IMG/VR virus record: IMGVR_UViG_3300036800_000057
Location: 1 to 27,523 of that record
Reading direction: 5' to 3' (one strand)
Source: a virus
DNA: 27,523 bases
In this document: positions 1-5,619 of the stretch, piece by piece
Layout: each line of letters starts with the position of its first letter
Numbering within the stretch: position 1 is the stretch's first letter
Made by a program: the position numbers and the translations under genes
Notes under the pieces: generated by a model
Database searches by the model: none
Seen by the model: only the letters and a program-made list of their open reading frames with translations
What the model was told of the DNA's origin: nothing

Positions 1-45
1 CCTCTGCCGAAGGAACTGCCGTTCGGGGTGAAGCCGAAAGCCTAG
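1..45 (+). CDS. C-terminal end of a possible plus-strand gene
   Basis: Frame 1 reads PLPKELPFGVKPKA and then stops at TAG (43-45). The Lys/Pro-rich composition looks like a normal protein tail, and it would converge on the minus-strand gene that ends at 97. The fragment is too short to assign to a family. No ATG or GTG start occurs on the minus strand in this stretch, only a TTG near 69, so a minus-strand gene leaving the window is the weaker alternative. The 51 bases between 45 and 97 show no other feature. Confidence 0.3.
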   Translation, partial: PLPKELPFGVKPKA

Positions 46-96
46 TGACCGAACCGTGGGCCGGATCAACGAACCAGCGCGATCCGTCGCGGCCCT

Positions 97-288
97 CTAC
101 CGTCGGCACCGAAGTTCCCTCTCCAGCTCAGCGTTCCGCGCTTGATAGACCTCAAGCTGCCGGGTCAACGTGCCGATGCACTCCGTCATCGTTCGAAATT
201 GCGCCCAGACCCGCGTGGGGACGATGTAGAGCCGGTAGTCTATGCGCAAGGTCTTGCCGACGTCGGCGCAGCGCTGAACGTCAATCAT
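97..288 (-). CDS. small hypothetical protein, helical C-terminus
   Basis: This 63-aa protein is not recognised. Its C-terminal half (QLEVYQARNAELERELRCRR) has the charged heptad look of a short coiled coil. The ATG at 288-286 lies inside the 8-bp repeat that flanks the methyltransferase cassette. Before that insertion, this ATG probably overlapped the GcrA stop codon as TGATG. It is now preceded by the cassette end, which supplies CATG and a three-codon reading frame (M-V-R-stop) whose TGA overlaps this ATG as ATGA. It was therefore the gene downstream of GcrA in the ancestral operon and appears to remain expressible by reinitiation. It could also be a remnant, since it has no known domain. 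Confidence 0.5.
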   Translation of the reverse strand: MIDVQRCADVGKTLRIDYRLYIVPTRVWAQFRTMTECIGTLTRQLEVYQARNAELERELRCRR

Positions 289-293
289 CGGAC
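286..293 (-). repeat. 8-bp flanking repeat, downstream copy
   Basis: GTCCGATG in cargo orientation; its ATG is the start codon of the 63-aa gene. It differs from GTCTGATG at 883-890 by T to C, which removes the stop codon from this copy. Confidence 0.6.
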
Positions 294-321
294 CATGCCT
301 ATCCGGTTAGCGCCCATCAGG
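294..321 (-). repeat. downstream terminal repeat, methyltransferase cassette
   Basis: Read in cargo direction it is CCTGATGGGCGC followed by TAACCGGATAGGCATG. It matches 7420-7446 with one extra A. It contains the methyltransferase stop codon TAA, a GGATAGG purine run and a terminal ATG. Its outer 15 bp are the inverse of the upstream end. Confidence 0.8.
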
Positions 322-843
322 ACCACTTGTTGATTGGGGGAGCACGAACTTGCCCTGCCATGTTTTCCAGGCGCGACCGATCGCGCCAGACCCCGGAAAC
401 AGGTCTGCCAAGTCGTCGGTCGGACACGCTCCGACCATCTCGAAAGCCCAATGGCAGACGGCCTCCGGCTTCACTCCGGTCAGGCCGCGCTTGAGCGTGA
501 TGCTTTCCTGTATCCAGTCGCGCATCACGAGCCGCTTGCTGACGACCGGCTTGCGAGCGGCCTTCACAATGACAGGCTCCCAGGCGTAGGCGACGCTGAC
601 GTTCTTTTTGAACGCCGCAAAGCCCTTCACCCATGACATCCAGCGCGCTCCCGTGGGAGCGATTAGTGGGGCCAGCGTGGCGATGCTCGTTGGCGTCGCG
701 CTTGCGTGAAGAACCCACCCGTCGAACTCGCTTTCGAGGCGTTCGATAAGCGCGGCGTGATCGACTTCGCCGCCGAAGTCAGGGTGATCGGCGTAGAGGT
801 GCGCACACCCGATATACGGCGGATCGGCGTAAGCGATGCGCAT
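307..843 (-). CDS. small beta-class DNA methyltransferase
   Basis: The 178-aa protein has an amino-methyltransferase DPPY motif at residues 7-10 (YADPPYIG) and an AdoMet-binding FPGSG motif at 149-153 (DLFPGSGAIGRAW). Motif IV comes first and motif I last, which is the order of the beta class that includes CcrM. It would methylate N6-adenine or N4-cytosine in DNA. At 178 aa it is about half the size of CcrM and has only a short central region for target recognition, so specificity cannot be read. The stop TAA falls within the downstream cassette end. The ATG overlaps the stop of a mini-peptide encoded by the upstream end (TGATG). No restriction partner is adjacent, so self-protection or epigenetic control is more likely than restriction-modification. 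GcrA, which senses methylated promoters in host bacteria, is directly upstream. Confidence 0.85.
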   Translation of the reverse strand: MRIAYADPPYIGCAHLYADHPDFGGEVDHAALIERLESEFDGWVLHASATPTSIATLAPLIAPTGARWMSWVKGFAAFKKNVSVAYAWEPVIVKAARKPVVSKRLVMRDWIQESITLKRGLTGVKPEAVCHWAFEMVGACPTDDLADLFPGSGAIGRAWKTWQGKFVLPQSTSGPDGR

Positions 844-881
844 CAGGATTTAGTGGTCATGGGTGAAAACCGGATAGGCAT
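843..881 (-). CDS. cassette leader mini-ORF MPIRFSPMTTKS
   Basis: A 12-codon frame starts at the ATG inside the outer CATG of the cassette end and stops at TGA 845-843, which overlaps the methyltransferase ATG (TGATG). The first ten residues, MPIRFSPMTT, are identical in the leader of the other cassette at 6559-6606 because both come from the conserved terminal repeat. The GcrA stop lies a few bases upstream, so ribosomes could reinitiate here and then couple into the methyltransferase. Whether the peptide has a function of its own is unknown; coupling is the inferred role. Confidence 0.45.
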   Translation of the reverse strand: MPIRFSPMTTKS

Positions 882-882
882 G
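853..882 (-). repeat. upstream terminal repeat, methyltransferase cassette
   Basis: In cargo orientation it begins CATGCCTATCCGGTTTTCAC and ends CCATGACCAC. All 30 bp are identical to 6558-6587. It encodes MPIRFSPMTT. Confidence 0.85.
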
Positions 883-890
883 CATCAGAC
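883..890 (-). repeat. 8-bp flanking repeat, upstream copy
   Basis: GTCTGATG in cargo orientation; contains the GcrA TGA stop. The partner copy at 286-293 is GTCCGATG, with one mismatch. Confidence 0.6.
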
Positions 891-1403
891 GTACCGGCGC
901 AGCGACCTTTCAAGGTCATGAGCGCTTCCCTTGCTGGGCGCGAACGCGAGCGCCGCGTGATCGGCGCAGTAGGAACCGACCCCGCCGATTTGCCGGCCGC
1001 AAAACCCAAAGGCCGCATCCTGGGGATCACCAACGGGCCATCTGCAACCGTGCCGGCCAATCGTCTCGATCGTGCATGTGGCGGATAGGGTTTCAGGACG
1101 GAGAACGACCGCCTCCGGGACGATTGGCGGCCCAGCTGCGGCCTTGGGCGCCGGCTTCGGCTTCGCGATGAACGAACCGTTGATGATCCTGGAGCGGAGC
1201 ACGGCCACGGTTTTATGGGCCACCGCGCGGCCTGGGTTGATGACGCCCAGGCGATGCAGCTTTCCGATCACCGCGTTCCGCGAGGGAGAACTGCCGTCAG
1301 GCTGGACAAGTGATCGCGCTATCTCGGAAGCGCTGGACCCGTTCTTGTACATCTCGGCGGCGTGTTCTGCGACGCCTTCCTTTTTCCAGTCGAAGTCCGT
1401 CAT
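885..1403 (-). CDS. gcrA: GcrA-like cell-cycle regulator
   Basis: This 172-aa protein belongs to the GcrA family of alphaproteobacterial transcription regulators. The N-terminal helix-turn-helix shows the family signature (SASEIARSL, then SRNAVIGKLHRLGV at about residues 20-50). The C-terminus has the typical Cys/His region (CRWPVGDP, FGFCG, SYCADHAALAF), which contacts sigma70 RNA polymerase in the known family. In Caulobacter GcrA activates cell-cycle genes at promoters methylated by CcrM. The linker is Pro/Ala-rich. ATG at 1403 fits the family start and has GGGGGGCG upstream. An alternative ATG at 1424 overlaps the RuvC stop as ATGA and adds seven residues. The gene is in a minus-strand operon with RuvC and, through an inserted cassette, a DNA methyltransferase. 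A role in redirecting host transcription is inference. Confidence 0.88.
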   Translation of the reverse strand: MTDFDWKKEGVAEHAAEMYKNGSSASEIARSLVQPDGSSPSRNAVIGKLHRLGVINPGRAVAHKTVAVLRSRIINGSFIAKPKPAPKAAAGPPIVPEAVVLRPETLSATCTIETIGRHGCRWPVGDPQDAAFGFCGRQIGGVGSYCADHAALAFAPSKGSAHDLERSLRRYV

Positions 1404-1420
1404 CTCGCCCCCCGTTGATG

Positions 1421-1939
1421 TCATCCGCGCAGCCGCAGCGGCGGCCGGAACTTCGCGGCCAGATCGGGCTGGAGCGTCTGGAGCGCGTGCAACCAGACGC
1501 CCGCCGCATCGGCCTCGTCGTGATGCTCGATCTTCAGACCGAGAGCGCGTGCCGCGTCCATCATCTCGGGCTTCAAGGCGTTCCCCCGACCGGTCAGTGC
1601 GCGCTTTGCCTGCTGCACCGTAACCTCTCGTAAAGGAACATGGGCCTGTCGGCAAGCGAGCCCGGTGATCGCGGCTAGGCCGTGCGTGATCCGGACAGAC
1701 TGGGTGCTCGTCTTGCGCGCCACGATGGGCGCTTCGATGACGATCAGGGTAGGCTTGTAGTCCCGGATCAGGTTGCCGATCCAGCCATAGTGATTCTCGA
1801 AGAGCGGTTCCAGGAGTGCCGGGCTCTCATCGTCGCCTGCATATGGGTTGAGGCGTGAATTGACGGCGGGGAGACGCTCTCCGCCCCCCGCCGCCCAGCC
1901 TGTGCGGCTTCCGTGGTCGAGCGCGAGCAGACGGATCAG
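1421..1939 (-). CDS. ruvC: RuvC-like Holliday junction resolvase, CTG start
   Basis: Starting from CTG at 1939 the product is 172 aa. It has the four RuvC acidic residues at nearly textbook spacing: D8 (LLALDHGSRTG), E69 (LIVIEAP), and D141 and D144 (HHDEADAAG). It also has the basic TGRGNALK region before the last pair. The enzyme would resolve four-way junctions during phage recombination or packaging. The first in-frame GTG, at 1723, would remove D8 and E69, so translation must begin further upstream. There is no ATG, GTG or TTG between the upstream stop codon of this frame and D8. CTG at 1939-1937 overlaps the preceding gene's TGA as CTGA, mimicking the ATGA coupling used elsewhere in the genome. 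The start codon is the unusual part; the family call is firm. Confidence 0.82.
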   Translation of the reverse strand: MIRLLALDHGSRTGWAAGGGERLPAVNSRLNPYAGDDESPALLEPLFENHYGWIGNLIRDYKPTLIVIEAPIVARKTSTQSVRITHGLAAITGLACRQAHVPLREVTVQQAKRALTGRGNALKPEMMDAARALGLKIEHHDEADAAGVWLHALQTLQPDLAAKFRPPLRLRG

Positions 1940-2451
1940 GTCTTGACGACCTCAAGTTTGGCCGGGGCGTTCTTGACCATGCCCCGGTGCCAGCCCCTGG
2001 TCCAAGCCTGGACGCGGTCGCCGGGACAGTCTTCCGGCGCCTCGCACGGAACGCCCAGGCCGCTGGTCGCCGCGAGATAGCCCTTCGACTCCCAGTCGTC
2101 CTCGCTCATCTCGTCCGGATCGATGTCGGCGAACAGGTCCAACTGGTCGGCCAGTTGTTTGTGGCCCGGCAGCTCCGTCCAGACGGCGTACTGATGCTCG
2201 GTCTCGAAGTGCTCACGGACCTCCGCCGGCTCCCAGGTGGACATGGTGATCATGGCGTCCATCGCCTTCAGCACCACGCCGGCGCCCCGCGCTCGCTTGC
2301 GGATCGCCTTGCGCGACGCGTTGGCGATGTCGCAGGCTTCGTTGGCGATGATGATCTGGCGCTTCCAGTCGGTGAAGGCTTCCTTCGTCAGCCCGCTCCC
2401 TTCCTCGGTCATCGGTGTGCGGGCGTCGTCTTTGCTCAGATTGGCGGCCAT
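1936..2451 (-). CDS. hypothetical phage protein, RMF-like C-terminus
   Basis: This 171-aa protein is the first gene of the minus-strand operon. Its N-terminal third is helical and basic (RKAIRKRARGAGVVLKAMD), the centre is very acidic (DLFADIDPDEMSEDDWESKG), and the C-terminus has a VQAWTRGWHRG segment resembling the repeated Gly/aromatic pattern of ribosome modulation factor. That resemblance is short and does not establish function. AGGGAGA upstream of the ATG at 2451 is a good ribosome binding site. The stop overlaps the RuvC CTG start by four bases. No enzyme motif was recognised. Confidence 0.75.
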   Translation of the reverse strand: MAANLSKDDARTPMTEEGSGLTKEAFTDWKRQIIIANEACDIANASRKAIRKRARGAGVVLKAMDAMITMSTWEPAEVREHFETEHQYAVWTELPGHKQLADQLDLFADIDPDEMSEDDWESKGYLAATSGLGVPCEAPEDCPGDRVQAWTRGWHRGMVKNAPAKLEVVKT

Positions 2452-2580
2452 CTCGGTCTCCCTGTTGTGACTGCACGAACTTAAGCTGGTTCACCCGTCG
2501 CTAACAAATAGTTTTCGGGAGCGACTTGACAGGACTCGCACGGTAATGTTCCTTGCGGCTAAGCCGTCAACGAGGACCGG
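2452..2580. promoter_or_regulatory. divergent promoter and operator region
   Basis: The only sizeable gap between the two early operons, which leave it in opposite directions. On the plus strand TTGACA (2526-2531) is followed after 12 bases by TAATGT (2544-2549), which fits the short end of the Caulobacter-type TTGACGS-N10-14-GCTANAWC promoter. On the minus strand TTGACGG (2570-2564) is a -35 candidate overlapping an 11-bp palindrome, CGGCTAAGCCG (2556-2566). A near copy of that palindrome recurs at 9823-9832. No convincing -10 was found for the minus direction. The regulator is unknown. Confidence 0.4.
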
Positions 2581-2754
2581 ATGACCGAGACGAAGAAGCC
2601 GCGCGGGTTCGCCGCCCTGAGCCCAGAGCGCCGGCTGGAGATCGCCCGCAAGGGTGGCTCGGCCCAGCACACGACGCGCGGATTCTCCGATCCCGAAGTA
2701 GCGAGCCGGGCCGGAAAGCTCGGCGCTGCGGCCAAGAACAAGGGGAAGGGCTGA
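2581..2754 (+). CDS. small KGG-motif (Con-10-like) protein
   Basis: This 57-aa protein has the KGG stress-protein pattern: RKGGSAQHTTRGFSDPEVAS followed by AGKLGAAA, that is GGxA, GF, DP and then a second Gly/Ala-rich half. It resembles the small hydrophilic KGG/Con-10 repeat proteins, which are often found in stress-responsive loci and in phages; their molecular role is poorly known. It is the first gene of the plus-strand operon. Its stop overlaps the next start as TGATG (2752-2756). Its ribosome binding site is weak (AACGAGGACCGG), so the leader may be important. Confidence 0.7.
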   Translation: MTETKKPRGFAALSPERRLEIARKGGSAQHTTRGFSDPEVASRAGKLGAAAKNKGKG

Positions 2755-3065
2755 TGGCCGAAGCGAAGCACACGCCCGGCCCCTGGCTGTTTGAGCCGCA
2801 CAACGGATACGGCGCCAAGGACCCGGACGGCGAGCCGTGGCCCTTCGGCTATATCAGCACGGCTCATCCATCGCCGATCTTCGAACTCTCGACGCCGCTT
2901 GTGTTTCCGCACGAGGAATTGGTCGCGAACGCCCGGCTGATCGCCGCCGCGCCCGATCTGCTAGCCGCCTGTCAGGCCGTCTTGGGCGAGTGGCGCGACG
3001 GATACGGGCTTGATTGCATCGAGCAACTTCGCGCCGCCATCGCCAAGGCGGAGGGACGTGCATGA
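2754..3065 (+). CDS. conserved phage protein, HTPGPW family
   Basis: This 103-aa protein has the hallmark N-terminal KHTPGPW motif and the central ANARLIAAAPDLLAACQAV motif of a family very common in phages of Gram-negative bacteria. The function of the family is not known. The start ATG shares one base with the stop of the preceding gene, and the stop overlaps the next ATG as ATGA, so translation is coupled on both sides. The length is normal for the family. Confidence 0.8.
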   Translation: MAEAKHTPGPWLFEPHNGYGAKDPDGEPWPFGYISTAHPSPIFELSTPLVFPHEELVANARLIAAAPDLLAACQAVLGEWRDGYGLDCIEQLRAAIAKAEGRA

Positions 3066-3349
3066 CCGGAGCAGAGGCGCTCGAAGCCGGCCTTCTGGTG
3101 GAAGCCCTAGCGGCGCTGCCAGAACTGACCGCCGAAGTCCGCGCCGAGACCTACGGGCCTTTCGAGGACGAAGCCGTGCCGTGGAAGCAACTCTGCCTCG
3201 AAGTCTGGGCACGCCAGCACGAGGACGACAACGGCCAAGAGCGCATCGGTCCCACGCTGGCGTTGCCGCCGACCATGATGGCAAAGCTGTTGTCGGTCGT
3301 CGCCTCGATGATCGCCGCGCGCCTCACCGAACTTGGAGTGACGCCTTGA
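3062..3349 (+). CDS. hypothetical phage protein
   Basis: This 95-aa acidic protein is of unknown function. The sequence is helical, with a Leu-rich N-terminus (EALEAGLLVEALAALPEL) and a hydrophobic C-terminal helix (LLSVVASMIAARLTELG) that is too amphipathic to call a membrane span. It overlaps both neighbours by four bases (ATGA at the start, TTGA at the end) and so is translated as part of the early operon. No motif was recognised. Confidence 0.65.
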   Translation: MTGAEALEAGLLVEALAALPELTAEVRAETYGPFEDEAVPWKQLCLEVWARQHEDDNGQERIGPTLALPPTMMAKLLSVVASMIAARLTELGVTP

Positions 3350-3609
3350 CCGTCGCCACCTTCCGCAAACCCGGATCGGAGCCATCGAGCGTGGAGGATC
3401 GCCGCGCCCTCCTTGAAGCCGAACTGCGCTCGCTCGCGGCCGATCACAGCGAGGAGTTCTACCGCGCCATCGAGACCGTTATCCGACTCAGCGCCGAGGT
3501 CGCGGAAGGCGGCGAAAGCTACATCGTTGGCGTCCGAGAGATCGCGCGCCAGCTACAGGGCGGTCTGAAGCCCTATGCACTGAACGTGCGGTCCTTGCTG
3601 GATCGCTGA
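3346..3609 (+). CDS. hypothetical phage protein, TTG start
   Basis: An 87-aa product is obtained from TTG at 3346, which overlaps the preceding TGA as TTGA. The protein begins MTVATFRKPGSEPSSVEDRR and is helical and charged throughout, with no recognised domain. No better start lies between the preceding gene and the conserved-looking body, so the TTG is preferred. The gene is followed by a short gap and the Rad50-like ATPase gene, which suggests but does not prove a role in recombination. Confidence 0.65.
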   Translation: MTVATFRKPGSEPSSVEDRRALLEAELRSLAADHSEEFYRAIETVIRLSAEVAEGGESYIVGVREIARQLQGGLKPYALNVRSLLDR

Positions 3610-3633
3610 ATTTCGAGGGATCGGGAGAGCCCA

Positions 3634-4923
3634 ATGCGTATTGTGAACTTGCAGGCCGAAAATATAAAGCGGATTTCGGTCGTAAACATCACTCCGAAAG
3701 GCGACATCGTAGAGATCGCCGGGAAAAATTCACAGGGCAAGTCCAGCATTCTCGACAGCCTGTACTATGCACTCGCCGGCACGTCCGAAATCCCTTCTCA
3801 GCCGATCCGGCGCGGCGAAGACGGCGCGATCATCAAGCTTGATCTGGGCGACATCAAGATCACGCGCCGGTTCTCCAAGAAGGAGGGTGGGTACACGACC
3901 ACCGTCGTTGTCGAGAACGCGGACGGGGCGCGCTACCCCAGCCCGCAGACAATGCTCGACGCGCTGGTGGGCTCACTTTCTTTCGACCCCCTGACCTTCA
4001 GCCGTCAAGACGCGCCGAAGCAGTTCGAGACCTTGAAGAAGCTGACCGGCCTGGACTTCTCCGAGATGGAGCAAGCGAACAAGGCCGACTACGACGCGCG
4101 CACCGCTGTCAACCGCACGGCCAAAGACCTCCGCGCGGCGGCCGAGTCGATCATCATCCCGGACGATGCGCCGACTGAGCCGGTTGACGAATCGGCGCTT
4201 GTTGAGCAGCTCGCCGAAGCCGGGCGCCACAACGCCGCACTGGAGCAGCGAAAGGCCACACGAGAGGCGTTCGCCGCCGAGACGGTCAAGCACCGGGAGC
4301 GCGTGACCGAGATCAACACTCAGATCGCCCAACTCCAAGAGCAGGCGGCGCGCCTCCAGGAACACGTCAAGGAGATCGAGAGCGAGATCGCGGCGCGTGA
4401 CCGGAAGGTCGCCGAGGCCGCAGTGCTACCGGCGCCCGTCGATCCGTCCGCGATCACGGCTCAGATCACGGCGGCGCGGCAGACCAACCAGATTGTGGAG
4501 ATGAGCGCCCGCAAGGCCGCTTTCGCCGCCAAGGCCGAGGAAGCCGAGAAGCAATCCGCCAAACTCACCAAGGCGATGGCCGACCGCGAAGCCGAGAAGC
4601 TGAAGCTGATCGCTGAGGCCAAGATGCCCATCGAGGGGATCGGCTTCGGCGATGGCATCGTCACCCTCGACGGCCTGCCGTTCGATCAGGCGTCCAGCGC
4701 CGAACAGCTCCGCGCGTCCATCGCCATCGCCGCCGCCGGCAATCCCAAGCTCCGGGTGATCCGGACCAAGGATGGCGCCCTACTCGACGCCGACAGCATG
4801 AAGCTGCTCGAAGGGTTCGCCGAAAAGCACGACATGCAAATCTGGTGCGAGGTCTTGGCGACAGATCGTCCCGGCGCGGTGGTGATCGAGGACGGCCACG
4901 TGAAGGAGCCAGCCGATGCTTAG
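3634..4923 (+). CDS. Rad50/SbcC-like AAA ATPase
   Basis: This 429-aa protein has an SMC-type split ATPase. Walker A (GKNSQGKSS) is near residues 31-39. A long Glu/Ala/Gln-rich coiled coil covers about 190-320. A C-terminal signature-like segment (SSAEQLRASIAIA) is followed by LLDADSMKLLEGF in the Walker B/D-loop position. Phage proteins of this class pair with a nuclease in DNA end processing or replication-coupled recombination. The partner here is probably the PDDEXK exonuclease two genes downstream. The coiled coil is much shorter than in cellular Rad50 or SbcC, as in other phage versions. GGGAG precedes the ATG. The stop overlaps the next gene by eight bases. Confidence 0.85.
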   Translation: MRIVNLQAENIKRISVVNITPKGDIVEIAGKNSQGKSSILDSLYYALAGTSEIPSQPIRRGEDGAIIKLDLGDIKITRRFSKKEGGYTTTVVVENADGARYPSPQTMLDALVGSLSFDPLTFSRQDAPKQFETLKKLTGLDFSEMEQANKADYDARTAVNRTAKDLRAAAESIIIPDDAPTEPVDESALVEQLAEAGRHNAALEQRKATREAFAAETVKHRERVTEINTQIAQLQEQAARLQEHVKEIESEIAARDRKVAEAAVLPAPVDPSAITAQITAARQTNQIVEMSARKAAFAAKAEEAEKQSAKLTKAMADREAEKLKLIAEAKMPIEGIGFGDGIVTLDGLPFDQASSAEQLRASIAIAAAGNPKLRVIRTKDGALLDADSMKLLEGFAEKHDMQIWCEVLATDRPGAVVIEDGHVKEPADA

Positions 4924-5584
4924 ACCGCCCTACATCGCCGCCGATATGCCGGCGGGAGTCGCGCGCCTGCAAGTCACCAGCAAGGGCTATCCGATCCCGT
5001 GGTTTGTGGACCGAGCGGCTCCGCTGAAGGACGGTGAAGCCGACTTCCGCATCATGGACGGCAAGCGGCTGAAGCTTGCGATACGCGAAAAGCGATGCTG
5101 GATTTGCGGCCAACCGATCCGACACGGGACGCCCGTCTTCGTCGCCGGTCCCATGTGCGGCGTCAACCGCACCAGCGCCGAGCCGCCGAATCACGCCTCA
5201 TGCGCCGAATGGGCCGTGAAGGCGTGCCCCTTCCTCGCCGTGCCGAAGCGCATCCGTGATGAGCGCGGCCTGCCGGCAAACGCAACGCAGGCCGGCCTCG
5301 GGATCAAGCGCAACCCAGGTGTTGCGATGCTGTGGGCGAGCAAGACCTACAAGACATGGAAGCCGCCCGGCGGGGGCGTCCTGTTCGACATCGGCGAACC
5401 AGACCCTTACGGGGTCGAATGGTTCTGCGAAGGCCGCGAAGCCACGCGGGCGGAGGTCATGCACTCCGTCGAGACTGGCCTGCCGCTGTTGCTACAGCAG
5501 GCCGCCCAGGACACAGCGCCGGCAATGGCGTGTTTCGAACTCGGCCGGGCGGTCGAGCGCTTCATGGGCTTCGTGCCGGCATGA
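4916..5584 (+). CDS. zinc-ribbon-like conserved phage protein
   Basis: This 222-aa protein belongs to a conserved phage family of unknown function. It has a CWICGQPI knuckle followed by GPMCGVNR, then AEPPNHASCAEWAVKACPF. This gives a cluster of Cys/His residues that could bind one or two zinc ions. It lies between the Rad50-like ATPase and the exonuclease, overlapping the former by eight bases and followed by a 12-codon mini-cistron. A DNA-binding accessory role in the recombination module is plausible but unproven. Confidence 0.75.
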   Translation: MLRPPYIAADMPAGVARLQVTSKGYPIPWFVDRAAPLKDGEADFRIMDGKRLKLAIREKRCWICGQPIRHGTPVFVAGPMCGVNRTSAEPPNHASCAEWAVKACPFLAVPKRIRDERGLPANATQAGLGIKRNPGVAMLWASKTYKTWKPPGGGVLFDIGEPDPYGVEWFCEGREATRAEVMHSVETGLPLLLQQAAQDTAPAMACFELGRAVERFMGFVPA

Positions 5585-5619
5585 GCGCGTGGTCCCAAGA
5601 TGCGGAGATCGTGTTTTGA
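5581..5619 (+). CDS. 12-aa mini-cistron linking two genes
   Basis: ATG at 5581 overlaps the upstream stop (ATGA) and encodes MSAWSQDAEIVF. Its TGA (5617-5619) overlaps the TTG start of the exonuclease (TTGA). The peptide is probably a translational relay that delivers ribosomes to the weak TTG start. It may also be the eroded remnant of a larger gene. Confidence 0.35.
   Translation: MSAWSQDAEIVF

Larger units (their letters stand above)
294..882 (-). mobile_element. methyltransferase cargo cassette (589 bp, inverted termini)
   Basis: The element runs from 882 to 294 in the direction of its single cargo gene. Its upstream end (853-882) is a 30-bp sequence identical to the upstream end of the 6558-7446 cassette. 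Its downstream end (294-321) matches the other cassette's downstream end apart from one extra base. The outer 15 bp, CATGCCTATCCGGTT, are perfectly inverted between the two ends. Flanking 8-mers are GTCTGATG (890-883) and GTCCGATG (293-286) in cargo orientation, a target duplication with one mismatch. The ancestral junction was probably GcrA stop and downstream start overlapping as TGATG. No transposase is present, so mobilisation in trans is inferred. Confidence 0.75.

Noticed and set aside
45-494. Plus-strand ORF of 149 codons overlapping the start of the window
   Set aside because: It runs antisense to the methyltransferase and the 63-aa gene, with Arg/Ser/Pro-rich composition typical of shadow frames.
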